In this document: positions 36,201 to 44,943 of the stretch, one piece after another
How the letters are laid out: every line of letters begins with the position of its first letter
Position numbering within the stretch: the stretch's first letter is position 1
Assembly: GCA_000016765.1 (NCBI GenBank)
Contig: CP000699.1
Span: 1,302,001 to 1,366,000, forward strand
Direction of reading: 5' to 3'
Source: Rhizorhabdus wittichii RW1
Lineage (GTDB): Bacteria; Pseudomonadota; Alphaproteobacteria; Sphingomonadales; Sphingomonadaceae
Length of the DNA stretch: 64,000 nucleotides
Notes under the pieces: generated by a model
Databases searched by the model: none
What the model was told of the DNA's origin: nothing
What the model saw: the letters and a program-made list of their open reading frames with translations, nothing else
Made by a program: the position numbers and the translations under genes

Positions 36201-36682
36201 ACGAATATGAGGTGGCGCGGCTCCATGCCGATCCGGCGTTCGCGGCGACGCTGGGCGAGCAATTCTCGGACCGCAGGCGCCTGTCGGTCTATCTGGCGCC
36301 GCCGCTGCTGTCGCGGATCGACCCCGCGACCGGCCGGCCGCGCAAGCGCCGGTTCGGGCCGTGGATCTTCACCGCCTTCCGCCTGCTCGCCCGGATGAAG
36401 GGGCTGCGCGGAAGCTGGGCCGATCCGTTCGGCCATAGCCATGAACGCCGGACCGAGCGGCAGCTGATCGAGGACTATGTCGCGCTGGTCGGCGAACTGG
36501 CGGCGGACCTGTCGCCCGCCACTTTGCCGATCGCCACCGAGCTCGCCCGCCTGCCCGACGCGATCCGCGGCTACGGCCCGGTCAAGGCGGCGGCGATCGC
36601 CGAGGCCGAAGCGCGCAAGGCGACGCTGCTGGAAGCGCTGGCCGAGAGCCGCCGCCCGTCGGAGGCAAGGGCCGCCGCCTGA
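33209..36682 (+). CDS. Indolepyruvate ferredoxin oxidoreductase, fused alpha and beta subunits
   Basis: An 1157-residue 2-oxoacid:ferredoxin oxidoreductase that oxidatively decarboxylates aryl- or branched-chain pyruvates from amino-acid transamination to acyl-CoA. Order: pyrimidine-binding domain with GLVTGYRGSPLGAYD (about 45-60), transketolase C-like domain, ThDP domain with FCSGCPHNSSTK, GGGIGCHVMA and MGGEGLQW (about 425-560), a cysteine-rich iron-sulfur segment (CEGCGDCSVQSNC and CNKDFSCIKGFCPSF, about 635-690), then the gamma domain starting GIGGLGVLTIGALLGTAAH (about 730-900) and a C-terminal helical part. GGGAGGA precedes the ATG. The single-chain form is standard for aerobic proteobacteria. 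The divergent Lrp gene suggests amino-acid control. Confidence 0.94.
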   Translation: MHHDRIVSLDSIYGAEEGPSFMTGIQALVRLPMMQRRLDRRNGLNTAGLVTGYRGSPLGAYDQQLWKASKYLDAHDIVFQPGLNEDLAATALWGAQMHRAFGRTRADGVFGIWYGKGNGVDRTGDVFRNANVLGTAPLGGVLAIGGDDHAAQSSMFPHQTDGIFQSVMMPVIQPATVGEILSLGLAGFALSRFSGLWVAMKTIAEVVESAASFELPDSYPRFISPAEAVPAHGLNWDPRVAWPAQRTELERRMIEERLPAVTAWARANEIDRPVLQGGGRRLCVVTVGKAHQDVMQALANLGIDEGGARAIGLSVYKVAMSWPLDSASLLAFADGFEEILVVEEKRPVVEEQVKVALFNRSGARPRVTGKTDAEGRALLPQTLEFDPLMVARAIVGRLPGTADLAARLAAIEARVPTGEVVPFPARKPFFCSGCPHNSSTKTPEGSIAGGGIGCHVMAVSQPKLKTATFSQMGGEGLQWVGAAPFSETGHIFQNLGDGTYQHSGLLAIRAAVAAKANITFKILYNDAVAMTGGQPAEGAIDPARISRQLAAEGVGQIHLVSDDPDRWRAAPDLAEGVTIAHRDDLDRVQRRLREVPGVTAIIYEQTCAAEKRRRRKRGEFPDPDKRIFINPRVCEGCGDCSVQSNCIAVEPLETGFGRKRRINQSSCNKDFSCIKGFCPSFVEVEGAVLRKPDGERLKAFEASRFAALPEPERPARDGVANIYVAGIGGLGVLTIGALLGTAAHLDGRGATVLDFTGLAQKNGAVVSQVRIAPPGVPIHAVRIGAGEIDVLLGTDMVVAAGQDVLRRIAADRSVLVLNDDETPTADVVTDRDFALPGAAMADTLTRRARATHRLRATSIAEGLFGNNVAANTLLLGHAWQKGLIPLDAEAVRGAIRANGAAVSLNLRAFDWGRLAAIDLALVEEMAGLAAPAPQTETIDALAARLAAELTAYQDARYAARFAALVAAARRAAAGLGREGEDFAEAVARNAYRLMAYKDEYEVARLHADPAFAATLGEQFSDRRRLSVYLAPPLLSRIDPATGRPRKRRFGPWIFTAFRLLARMKGLRGSWADPFGHSHERRTERQLIEDYVALVGELAADLSPATLPIATELARLPDAIRGYGPVKAAAIAEAEARKATLLEALAESRRPSEARAAA

Positions 36683-36721
36683 GCCTTGCCGGGTGCGACA
36701 TGGCCGATTAGGGCATCGCCC

Positions 36722-37123
36722 GTGATCATCGCCACCGCCCCCGCCGAAACCGCCATCCGCCGCGCGCGCGCGCAGTCGAACCGGCGCATCGCGGCGCATG
36801 ACGCGGACGGCGCGGTCGCGATGATGGCCGACGCGGTGCTGGTGATCCCGAGCGGCGGTGGCCCGATCAGCGGGCGGGCAGCGGTGCGCGCCGCCTTCGC
36901 GGCCGGCTTCGCCGATCCCGATTTCCTGACCTATGAACGGCTGCCCGACCGGATCGAGGTGACCGCCGACGGCAGCGGCGCGACCGAGACCGGCCGGTGG
37001 CGGGGCCTGTGGAAGCCCCGCAGCGGCCAGCTCGCGCTGTCGGGCCACTATGTGGCGCGCTGGCGGCAGGATGGCGGGCGCTGGATCACCCTGTCCGAAA
37101 TCTTCGAACCCGAGCAGGCCTGA
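36722..37123 (+). CDS. NTF2-like (SnoaL/DUF4440-type) small protein
   Basis: A 133-residue protein of the nuclear-transport-factor-2 cone fold: long N-terminal helices (AIRRARAQSNRRIAAHDADGAVAMMADAVLVIPSGGGPISGRAAVRAAF), then a curved sheet ending LSGHYVARWRQDGGRWITLSEIFEPEQ. The fold serves in enzymes and binding proteins alike, so no function is assigned. GTG 36722 is the likeliest start; a TTG at 36686 gives an unlikely extension. It lies 39 bases after the indolepyruvate oxidoreductase gene and 4 bases before the aldolase-like gene, so the three may be one transcript. Confidence 0.8.
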   Translation: MIIATAPAETAIRRARAQSNRRIAAHDADGAVAMMADAVLVIPSGGGPISGRAAVRAAFAAGFADPDFLTYERLPDRIEVTADGSGATETGRWRGLWKPRSGQLALSGHYVARWRQDGGRWITLSEIFEPEQA

Positions 37124-37127
37124 CCCG

Positions 37128-38150
37128 ATGCGCGAGCGCCACGACTTCTTCTCCGACAACACCGCCGGCATCTGCCCCGAGGCGCTGGCCGCCTTCACCG
37201 CCGCCAATGCGGGCTTCGCGCCGAGCTACGGCGCAGACCCGATCAGTGTGCAGGCGGCCGACGCGATCCGCGCGCTGCTCGACGCCGATGCCGACGTGCG
37301 CTTCGTCTCGACCGGCACCGTCGCCAACGCGATCGCCTGCGCGACCCTCTGCCCGCCCGCGGGCGCGGTGCTCGCCTATGAAGAGGCGCATATCCGCTTC
37401 CACGAGGCCGGCGCCCCCGGCTTCTTCGGCGGCGGGCTGGAGATCGAGCCGCTGGCGGGGATCGACGGCCGGATCGACCCGGCCGCGCTCGACCAGGCGC
37501 TCACCCGGCCGCGCGGCGCGGAGGAGCGGCGGCCGGCGGCGCTGTCGCTGACCAACGCGACCGAATATGGCACCGTCTATGACGATGCGATGCTCGCCCG
37601 GCTGAGCGTGGTCGCGAAGGACGCCGGGCTCCGCATCCATCTCGACGGGGCGCGGCTCGCCAATGCGGTGGCGGCGGGGTTCGATCCCCGGACGCTGGCC
37701 CGCGCCGGCGTCGACATCGCCGTGCTCGGCGGGTCGAAGGCCGGCGCGCCCTTTTCCGAGGCGATCGTGCTGCTCGACAAGCGCCTGGCCGAGGGTTTCG
37801 ACGAGCGGCTGAAGCGGAGCGGCCAGCTCACCTCGAAGATGCGGCTGCTCGCGGCGCCGTGGATCGGCCTGCTCGACGGCCAGGGCGACGACCGCCCCTG
37901 GATCGCCCATGCCCGCCACGCCAATGCGATGGCGCGGCGGCTGGCCGACGGCCTCCCCTTCGCGACCGCCTATCCGGTCGAATCGAACGCGGTGTTCGTG
38001 TCGATGGACGACGCGCAGGAAAGCGCGCTGGCGGCGCGGGGCTGGCGCTTCGCCCGGTTCGAGGACGGATCGGCGCGCTTCGTCTGTTCCTGGGCGACCA
38101 GCGCGGAAGCGGTCGACGCGCTGATCGCGGACGCCAGGGATATCGGCTGA
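37128..38150 (+). CDS. Threonine-aldolase-like PLP enzyme (beta-eliminating lyase family)
   Basis: A 340-residue fold-type I pyridoxal-phosphate enzyme similar to low-specificity L-threonine aldolase, which splits L-threonine or allo-threonine to glycine and acetaldehyde. Family landmarks: FFSDNTAGICPEAL at the start, FVSTGTVANAIA for cofactor phosphate binding, EEAHIRFHEAGAP, LTNATEYGTVY, HLDGARLANAVAAG with the Asp that contacts the pyridine nitrogen, and LGGSKAGAPF with the Schiff-base Lys. The ATG at 37128 follows the preceding stop by 4 bases. It fits with the upstream amino-acid keto-acid oxidoreductase as an amino-acid catabolism unit. Confidence 0.88.
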   Translation: MRERHDFFSDNTAGICPEALAAFTAANAGFAPSYGADPISVQAADAIRALLDADADVRFVSTGTVANAIACATLCPPAGAVLAYEEAHIRFHEAGAPGFFGGGLEIEPLAGIDGRIDPAALDQALTRPRGAEERRPAALSLTNATEYGTVYDDAMLARLSVVAKDAGLRIHLDGARLANAVAAGFDPRTLARAGVDIAVLGGSKAGAPFSEAIVLLDKRLAEGFDERLKRSGQLTSKMRLLAAPWIGLLDGQGDDRPWIAHARHANAMARRLADGLPFATAYPVESNAVFVSMDDAQESALAARGWRFARFEDGSARFVCSWATSAEAVDALIADARDIG

Positions 38151-38169
38151 CGCCCAACCCGCACCTTTT

Positions 38170-38197
38170 CGTCATTCCCGCGAAAGCGGGAATGACG
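38170..38197. repeat. REP-like singlet, AT-arm family
   Basis: A single arm of the family at 7243-7337: CGTC, ATTCCCGC, GAAA, GCGGGAAT, GACG. It lies between the convergent ends of the aldolase-like gene and the S-formylglutathione hydrolase gene, 19 bases after the former's stop. Confidence 0.9.
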
Positions 38198-38209
38198 AGG
38201 ATAAGGAAG

Positions 38210-39055
38210 CTACCCCCGCAGCCGCGCGGCATGCCAGCGGAGGTGGTCCTCCATGAAGGTCGAGATGAAATAATAGCTGTGGTCGTAGCCCGGCCGCATG
38301 GTGAGCGTCAGGTCGATCCCCGCATCGGCGCAGGCGGCGGCGAGCAGGCTGGGCTTGAGCTGTTCGGCAAGGAAGCCGTCCGCCTCGCCCTGATCGACGA
38401 GCAATTCCTTGACCCGCGCGCCGTCCTCGATCAGCGCGACGGCGTCGTGGCGGCGCCACGCGGCCTGGTCGTCGCCGAGATAGCCGGGCAGCGCCTTGCG
38501 GCCCCACGGCACCTGCCCCGGCGCGACGATCGGCGCGAAGGCCGAGATCGAGCGGAAGCGATCGGGGAAGGTCAGGCCGATGGTCAGCGCGCCATGGCCG
38601 CCCATCGAATGGCCGGTGATCGCCTGGGCGCCCATGTCGACGGGGAAATGCTCCGCGATCAGCGCGGGCAGCTCCTCGGTGACGTAGCTCCACATCCGGT
38701 AGTGCGGCGCGAAGGGCGGCTGGGTGGCATCGACGTAGAAGCCCGCGCCCAGCCCGAAATCATAGGCGCCCTCGGGATCGTCGGCGACGCCCTCGCCGCG
38801 CGGCGAAGTGTCGGGTGCGACGAAGATCAGGCCCAGCTCGGCGCAGGCGCGGCGATACTCGCCCTTTTCGGTGACGTTGGCATGGGTGCAGGTGAGCCCC
38901 GACAGATACCAGACCACCGGCAGCTTCGCGCCGGCATCGTGCGGCGGAACATAGACCGAGAAGGTCATGTCGGTGCCGGTCGCCGACGAGGCGTGCTTGT
39001 AGACGCCCTGGACGCCGCCGAAGGAAAGGTTGCTGGAGACGGTTTCGAGGCTCAT
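38210..39055 (-). CDS. fghA: S-formylglutathione hydrolase
   Basis: A 281-residue esterase-D family serine hydrolase that releases formate and glutathione from S-formylglutathione, the last step of glutathione-dependent formaldehyde removal. The nucleophile elbow is GHSMGGHGAL; the acid and base lie in the C-terminal third (LLVDQGEADGFL and PGYDHSYYFISTFMEDHL). FGGVQGVYKHAS and YLSGLTCTHANVTEKGEYRRACAELGLIFVAPDTSPRG are family hallmarks. ATG 39055 has AAGGA at proper spacing. It is the third gene of an operon with the formaldehyde dehydrogenase and a VOC protein. Confidence 0.95.
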   Translation of the reverse strand: MSLETVSSNLSFGGVQGVYKHASSATGTDMTFSVYVPPHDAGAKLPVVWYLSGLTCTHANVTEKGEYRRACAELGLIFVAPDTSPRGEGVADDPEGAYDFGLGAGFYVDATQPPFAPHYRMWSYVTEELPALIAEHFPVDMGAQAITGHSMGGHGALTIGLTFPDRFRSISAFAPIVAPGQVPWGRKALPGYLGDDQAAWRRHDAVALIEDGARVKELLVDQGEADGFLAEQLKPSLLAAACADAGIDLTLTMRPGYDHSYYFISTFMEDHLRWHAARLRG

Positions 39056-39120
39056 CGTCATTCCTTCAAGGCAAAGGGGCGCAGGCATCGCCCGCGCCCC
39101 CGTCAGTGCCCGCCGATCGA

Positions 39121-39519
39121 TCAGGCGGCGGTGAAGTGGTAGCTGCAGACCTTGTTGCCGGCCGGATCGCGCAGATAGGCGGCATAGGCGCCCGGCAGGT
39201 GACCGCGCGGCCCCGGCGCGCCTTCGCAGCTGCCGCCGGCGGCGAGGCCCGCCGCGTGGAAGGCGTCGACGTCGGCCTGGCTGGCGGCGGCGAAGCCGAT
39301 CGTCACGCCGTTGCCCGAGGGCGCCTCGCCATTGCCCGGCTTGAGCACCAGGAAGGCCGGCTTGTCCTTGCCGTAGAGCATCGCCGCGTCGCCGAACGCG
39401 CCGAGGTTGTTCACGCCGAGCGGCGCGAGCGCCGCGTCGTAGAACTTGGTCGACTGGGCCAGATCGCTGGCGCCCACGCAGGCGTGCGAGAACACGCCGT
39501 CACCCGAAATCACTGCCAT
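39121..39519 (-). CDS. VOC/glyoxalase-superfamily protein
   Basis: A 132-residue single vicinal-oxygen-chelate protein (FSHACVGASDLAQSTKFYDAALAPLGV at the start; AYAAYLRDPAGNKVCSYHF at the end). VOC proteins bind a metal and act as glyoxalases, dioxygenases or resistance proteins; the exact reaction is not readable here. It sits between the formaldehyde dehydrogenase and S-formylglutathione hydrolase genes in the same direction with a good GGAGA ribosome-binding site, so a role around glutathione adducts, possibly as an auxiliary to formaldehyde conjugation, is plausible inference. Confidence 0.9.
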   Translation of the reverse strand: MAVISGDGVFSHACVGASDLAQSTKFYDAALAPLGVNNLGAFGDAAMLYGKDKPAFLVLKPGNGEAPSGNGVTIGFAAASQADVDAFHAAGLAAGGSCEGAPGPRGHLPGAYAAYLRDPAGNKVCSYHFTAA

Positions 39520-39547
39520 CTCGTCTCTCCTTCGATGAAAATCTTGT

Positions 39548-40660
<1,113 letters not shown>

Positions 40661-40755
40661 GGCGATGTGTCTCCTTTGCGGAGCGCCTTATCATTGGTGC
40701 AAATCCGGGATAAATAGCCAATAATGCAAGCAACTATTTCAGCAGGGCAATAATC

Positions 40756-41736
40756 ATGGCGGGTTGGGACGGGCTGGAGGAGATCGTCGCGATCGCCGAT
40801 ACGGGCAGCTTCGTCGGCGCGGCGCGGCGGCTGCGGGTGTCGGCGTCGCAGATCAGCCGCGCGGTGCAGCGGCTGGAGCATCGGCTGCGCGCCGAGCTGT
40901 TCATCCGCACCACCCGTTCGGTCCAGCTCACCGAGGCGGGGCGCACGCTGGTCGAGCAGTGCCGCCGCATCATCGACGAACGCGACGAGGCGCTCCAGCT
41001 CGCGCGCGGCCAGGGCGAGATGCAGGGCGAGGTGCGGCTGACCTGCTCGACCGCGCTGGGCGAGCGCTTCGTCGCGCCGATCGTGCGCCGCTTCATCGAG
41101 ACCCATCCGCGCCTCTCGGTCCGGCTGGAGCTCACCAACCGGCTCGTCGACCTGGTCAGCGAGGGGTTCGACGTGGCGATCCGCACCGGCCATCCGACCG
41201 ACCATCGCCTCGCCGCGCGGCAGATCGCCTCGCGCCCGGCCGAGGTCTGCGCCTCGCCCGCCTATCTCGCCCGCGCCGGCCACCCGCGCGGCCTCGCCGA
41301 TCTCGACCGGCACGAATGCCTGATCGGGACGAGCGTGAACTGGCATTTCCTGGAGGACGGGCAGCGGCGCAGCTTCGTGCCCAGCGGCCGCTGGCGCTGC
41401 AACAGCGGCAATGCGGTGGTCGACGCGGCGCTGGCGGGGATGGGCATCTGCCAGCTCCCCAGCTTCTACGTCCGCGACCATATCGCCGCCGGGCGGCTGG
41501 TGGCGCTGCTGGAGGACTATCGCGACCGGCCCGAGCCGGTCTGGGCGGTCTATCCGCAGCGCCGCGCGCTGCTGCCCAAGATCCAGCAGGTCATCGCCGC
41601 GCTGGAGGCGGAGCTGGACGAGGCGATGAACGCGCCCTCGCCCCGTTCCGTCATGCCGGCGGAGGCCGGCATCTCGGCGGGCTCCTGCGACGACGTTGCC
41701 GCGACTCTCCCGAGATCCCGGCCTCCGCCGGGATGA
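40756..41736 (+). CDS. LysR-family regulator with repeat-encoded C-terminal tail
   Basis: A 326-residue LysR regulator. The N-terminal winged helix-turn-helix (about 5-65, IADTGSFVGAARRLRVSASQISRAVQRLEHRL) is followed by the substrate-binding domain (about 90-295). The normal family end is reached near EAELDEAMNAP; the last 30 or so residues and the TGA stop are read from a REP-like doublet beginning at 41648. The gene is divergent from frmA, so it is the candidate regulator of formaldehyde detoxification. The intergenic region has an ATTGG/CCAAT pair (40693-40722) with LysR-like spacing and is comparatively AT-rich. Confidence 0.92.
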   Translation: MAGWDGLEEIVAIADTGSFVGAARRLRVSASQISRAVQRLEHRLRAELFIRTTRSVQLTEAGRTLVEQCRRIIDERDEALQLARGQGEMQGEVRLTCSTALGERFVAPIVRRFIETHPRLSVRLELTNRLVDLVSEGFDVAIRTGHPTDHRLAARQIASRPAEVCASPAYLARAGHPRGLADLDRHECLIGTSVNWHFLEDGQRRSFVPSGRWRCNSGNAVVDAALAGMGICQLPSFYVRDHIAAGRLVALLEDYRDRPEPVWAVYPQRRALLPKIQQVIAALEAELDEAMNAPSPRSVMPAEAGISAGSCDDVAATLPRSRPPPG

Positions 41737-41739
41737 CGG
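41648..41739. repeat. REP-like doublet, GC-arm family, overlapping a LysR gene end
   Basis: Two inverted arms about 30 bases long, each a hairpin with a GGAG (or CTCC) loop. The left arm stem is ATGCCGGC/GCCGGCAT; the right arm stem is ATCCCGGC/GCCGGGAT. The element covers the last 29 codons and the stop of the LysR gene and ends 12 bases before the pntB stop on the other strand. Confidence 0.88.
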
Positions 41740-41751
41740 GAGAGTGTGGAC

Positions 41752-43170
41752 CTAGTGGTTGATCGCCTTGACGATTTCCTCGACCATCTTCTTGGCGTCG
41801 CCGAGGAGCATCATGGTGTTGTCCATGTAGAAGACGTCGTTGTCGACGCCGGCATAGCCGACACCGCCCATCGAGCGCTTCACGAACAGCACGGTCTTGG
41901 CCTTCTCGACGTCGAGGATCGGCATGCCGTAGATCGGCGACGACTTGTCGGTCTTGGCGGCCGGATTGGTGACGTCGTTGGCGCCGATGACGAAGGCGAC
42001 GTCGGTCTGCGAGAACTCGCTGTTGATGTCCTCCAGCTCGAACACCTCGTCATAGGGGACGTTCGCCTCGGCCAGCAGCACGTTCATGTGGCCGGGCATG
42101 CGGCCCGCGACCGGGTGGATCGCATACTTCACCCGCACGCCGGCTTCCTTGAGCAGGTCGCCCATCTCGCGCAGCACGTGCTGCGCCTGGCTGACGGCCA
42201 TGCCGTAGCCGGGGACGATGATCACCTGCTCGGCCTGGCCCATCAGGAAGGCGGCGTCCTCGGCCGAGCCGCGCTTCCACGGGCGATCGACCTTCTCGCC
42301 GCCGCCCGAGGCGCCGCCGCTGTCGCCGCCGAAGCCGCCCGCGATGACGCTGATGAAGCTGCGGTTCATCGCCTTGCACATGATGTAGCTGAGGATCGCG
42401 CCCGACGAGCCCACCAGCGCGCCGGTGACGATCATCGCGGTGTTGTGCAGGGTGAAGCCCATCGCCGCCGCGGCCCAGCCCGAATAGCTGTTGAGCATCG
42501 ACACGACGACCGGCATGTCGGCGCCGCCGATCGGGATGATCAGCAGGAAGCCGATGACGAAGCTGAGCGCGGTGATCGTGAAGAACACCCACTGCGCGTC
42601 GTCGGTCAGGAAATAGCCGATCAGGCCGATGATCGCCGCGAGCATGCCGAGGTTGATGACGTGCCGGCCGGGCAGCATGATCGGCGCGCCCGACATGTTG
42701 CCGTTGAGCTTCAGGAAGGCGATGACCGATCCCGAGAAGGTGATCGCGCCGATCGCGACGCCGAGGCCCATCTCGATCCGGCTGACCTGGTGGATATGGC
42801 CGGTGACGAGATCGAGGATGCCGAAGGCGCCCGGATTGAGGAAGGCGGCGCCCGCCACCAGCACCGCCGCGAGGCCGACCAGCGAGTGGAAGGCGGCGAC
42901 GAGCTGCGGCATCGCGGTCATCGCGATGCGCCGCGCGGTGACGAAACCGATCGCACCGCCGATCGCGATGGCGATGGCGATCTCGACCAGGCCGGTGCCG
43001 TGCAGGACCAGCGTGGTCGCGACCGCGATCAGCATGCCGATCATGCCGAAGCGGTTGCCCCGGCGCGAGCTGGCCGGGCTGGACAGCCCGCGCAGCGCCA
43101 GGATGAAGAGGATGCCCGAGATCAGATAGGCGAGCGATGCCCAGGCGGGCGCGGCAGCGAGTTCATGCAT
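41752..43170 (-). CDS. pntB: NAD(P) transhydrogenase subunit beta
   Basis: A 472-residue membrane subunit of proton-translocating transhydrogenase, which uses the proton gradient to make NADPH from NADH. About nine membrane helices fill residues 1-270 (for example LISGILFILALRGL, MIGMLIAVATTLVLHG). The C-terminal domain III binds NADP(H): VIIVPGYGMAVSQAQHVLREM, GRMPGHMNVLLAEANVPYDEV, VIGANDVTNPAA and GYAGVDNDVFY are hallmark motifs. It is the last gene of a four-gene operon with cox subunit IV, pntAA and pntAB. Confidence 0.97.
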   Translation of the reverse strand: MHELAAAPAWASLAYLISGILFILALRGLSSPASSRRGNRFGMIGMLIAVATTLVLHGTGLVEIAIAIAIGGAIGFVTARRIAMTAMPQLVAAFHSLVGLAAVLVAGAAFLNPGAFGILDLVTGHIHQVSRIEMGLGVAIGAITFSGSVIAFLKLNGNMSGAPIMLPGRHVINLGMLAAIIGLIGYFLTDDAQWVFFTITALSFVIGFLLIIPIGGADMPVVVSMLNSYSGWAAAAMGFTLHNTAMIVTGALVGSSGAILSYIMCKAMNRSFISVIAGGFGGDSGGASGGGEKVDRPWKRGSAEDAAFLMGQAEQVIIVPGYGMAVSQAQHVLREMGDLLKEAGVRVKYAIHPVAGRMPGHMNVLLAEANVPYDEVFELEDINSEFSQTDVAFVIGANDVTNPAAKTDKSSPIYGMPILDVEKAKTVLFVKRSMGGVGYAGVDNDVFYMDNTMMLLGDAKKMVEEIVKAINH

Positions 43171-43192
43171 GTTCTTTCCCCCTGCCCCGGCC

Positions 43193-43483
43193 TCAGCCCT
43201 TGCGGTCTTTCTTCTTGTACATGGCGAGCATCCGTTCGGTGACCGCGAAGCCGCCGAAGATGTTGATGCTGGCGAAGACGACGGCGACGAGGCCCAGATA
43301 TTTGCCGAGCACGCTGCCGCCCGCGGTCGCGCTGGCGATCAGCGCGCCGACGATGATCACCGACGAGATCGCGTTGGTCACCGCCATCAGCGGCGTGTGC
43401 AGCGCGGGCGTGACCGACCAGACGACATAATAGCCGACGAAGCAGGCCAGCACGAAGATCGACAGGATCGAGATGAAATCCAT
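43193..43483 (-). CDS. pntAB: NAD(P) transhydrogenase subunit alpha part 2
   Basis: A 96-residue membrane protein with three helices ([55 protein letters not shown]) and the conserved [19 protein letters not shown] segment. It is the split-off membrane domain of the alpha subunit, as in other alphaproteobacteria. It lies 22 bases after pntAA and 22 bases before pntB. Confidence 0.96.
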   Translation of the reverse strand: MDFISILSIFVLACFVGYYVVWSVTPALHTPLMAVTNAISSVIIVGALIASATAGGSVLGKYLGLVAVVFASINIFGGFAVTERMLAMYKKKDRKG

Positions 43484-43505
43484 GGCTTCTATCCTTTTCC
43501 CGTGA

Positions 43506-44639
43506 TCAGCCGAGCAGGCGCTGGTTGACGACCTTGCCGCCCTGGGTCAGCCGGACCGCCGTGCCGATCTCCTCGTCGAGGATCGGCTTGTTGGCGTCCT
43601 TGTCCCAGAAGGCGCTGAGGAAATTGTAGAGGTTGCGCGAGAAGAGCGCCGAAGCGTCCGCCGCGAGCGTCCCCGCCATGTTCTTCGCGCCGATGATCTT
43701 GACGCCGTGCTTGACCACGGTCTCGCCCGAGACGGCGCCCTCGACATTGCCGCCGCTTTCGGCCGCGAGGTCGACGATCACCGATCCCGCCCGCATCGAC
43801 GCGATCTGCGCGTCGGAGATCAGCCGCGGCGCGGGGCGCCCCGGGATCAGCGCGGTGGTGATGACGATGTCCTGCTTGGCGATGTGGCTGGACACCAGTT
43901 CGGCCTGGGCCTTCTGATACTCCTCCGACATCTCGGTGGCGTAGCCGCCAGACCCCTCGCCCTCGATCCCGGCGACCGATTCGACGAAGATCGGCTTGGC
44001 GCCGAGCGACTGGATCTGCTCCTTGGTGGCCGAGCGCACGTCGGTCGCGGAAACCTGCGCGCCCAGGCGGCGCGCGGTGGCGATCGCCTGGAGCCCGGCC
44101 ACGCCGACGCCCATGATGAAGGCGCGCGCCGCGGACACGGTGCCCGCCGCCGTCATCATCATCGGGAAGGCGCGGCCATATTCGGCCGCCGCCAGCAGCA
44201 CCGCCTTGTAGCCGGCGAGGTTCGACTGCGACGACAGGATGTCCATCGACTGCGCGCGCGTGATGCGCGGCATGAACTCCATCGCCAGCGCCTCGAAGCC
44301 CTTGGCGGCATAGGCGTCGACCCGCGCGCGCCCATCCGATCCGGCCCCAAACGGGTTGAGCCCGGCGACGATCCACGCGCCCGGCTTCGCGCCGGCCAGC
44401 GCCTCGGGGTCGGGCCCCTGCACGCCGAATATGATGTCGGCATTCTCGAGAGTCGCGGTGCGGTCGCCGACCTTGGCCCCTGCGGCCTCATAGTCGCCGT
44501 CCGCGATCGAAGCGCCTTCGCCGGCCCCCCGCTCGACCCCCAGTTCGGCGCCCAGAGCGATGAACTTCTTCACCGTCTCGGGCGTGGCAGACACGCGGCT
44601 TTCCCCTGCCGCGGCCTCCCTCAGCACCGCGATCTTCAA
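43506..44639 (-). CDS. pntAA: NAD(P) transhydrogenase subunit alpha part 1
   Basis: A 377-residue soluble NAD(H)-binding subunit (domain I). It starts [21 protein letters not shown], an AlaDH/PNT N-terminal signature, and has the Rossmann motif [26 protein letters not shown], followed by the [19 protein letters not shown] loop. All are typical. The gene begins 4 bases after the tiny cytochrome oxidase subunit IV gene and leads the pnt operon. Confidence 0.96.
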   Translation of the reverse strand: MKIAVLREAAAGESRVSATPETVKKFIALGAELGVERGAGEGASIADGDYEAAGAKVGDRTATLENADIIFGVQGPDPEALAGAKPGAWIVAGLNPFGAGSDGRARVDAYAAKGFEALAMEFMPRITRAQSMDILSSQSNLAGYKAVLLAAAEYGRAFPMMMTAAGTVSAARAFIMGVGVAGLQAIATARRLGAQVSATDVRSATKEQIQSLGAKPIFVESVAGIEGEGSGGYATEMSEEYQKAQAELVSSHIAKQDIVITTALIPGRPAPRLISDAQIASMRAGSVIVDLAAESGGNVEGAVSGETVVKHGVKIIGAKNMAGTLAADASALFSRNLYNFLSAFWDKDANKPILDEEIGTAVRLTQGGKVVNQRLLG

Positions 44640-44643
44640 GCGA

Positions 44644-44787
44644 TCAGCCCTTGGGCGCGATCAGGAAGATGACGAGCAGGCCGGTGAGCGCGCTGGCGAT
44701 CGTTCCCACCTTCAGCAGGGTGACGAAGCCCGAATAGGTCTGGTTGTGGCCCTTATAGTCCATCGGCGCGCCATGATCGTCGGACAT
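44644..44787 (-). CDS. aa3-type cytochrome c oxidase subunit IV, 47 residues
   Basis: A 47-residue protein reading MSDDHGAPMDYKGHNQTYSG then one membrane helix (VGTIASALTGLLVIFLIAP) and a KG end. Length, the H-x-x-T-Y-x-x-F pattern (HNQTYSGFVTLLK) and the single helix match the bacterial aa3-type oxidase subunit IV family, a small accessory subunit of terminal oxidase. GGGGAAG precedes the ATG. It lies 4 bases before pntAA, linking respiratory and transhydrogenase expression; in this family the oxidase core genes are usually elsewhere, and none is in this window. Confidence 0.82.
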   Translation of the reverse strand: MSDDHGAPMDYKGHNQTYSGFVTLLKVGTIASALTGLLVIFLIAPKG

Positions 44788-44943
44788 ATATCTTCCCCGC
44801 TAATGACAGAATTTTCGGGCGCACTTCTAGACGGAGCCCCCGCACGTCTCAAGGACAAATGGCCACGCATCGCCCGACGACCGCACCGATTTAAATTTGC
44901 TTAGCTTTTCAAGGCTAAACCCGCGGGCGAAAGGGAGCAGCGA

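Noticed and set aside
34031-37207. A long antisense open frame (over 1000 codons) opposite the indolepyruvate oxidoreductase gene
   Set aside because: Same codon-bias shadow; the sense gene has full family motifs. Similar shadows opposite the aminopeptidase, hybrid kinase, PBP1C and pnt genes were also dropped.
44788-44943. A sigma-54 promoter controlling the cox4-pnt operon from the adjacent NtrC-type regulator
   Set aside because: No TGGCAC-N5-TTGC-like element was found in the divergent region.
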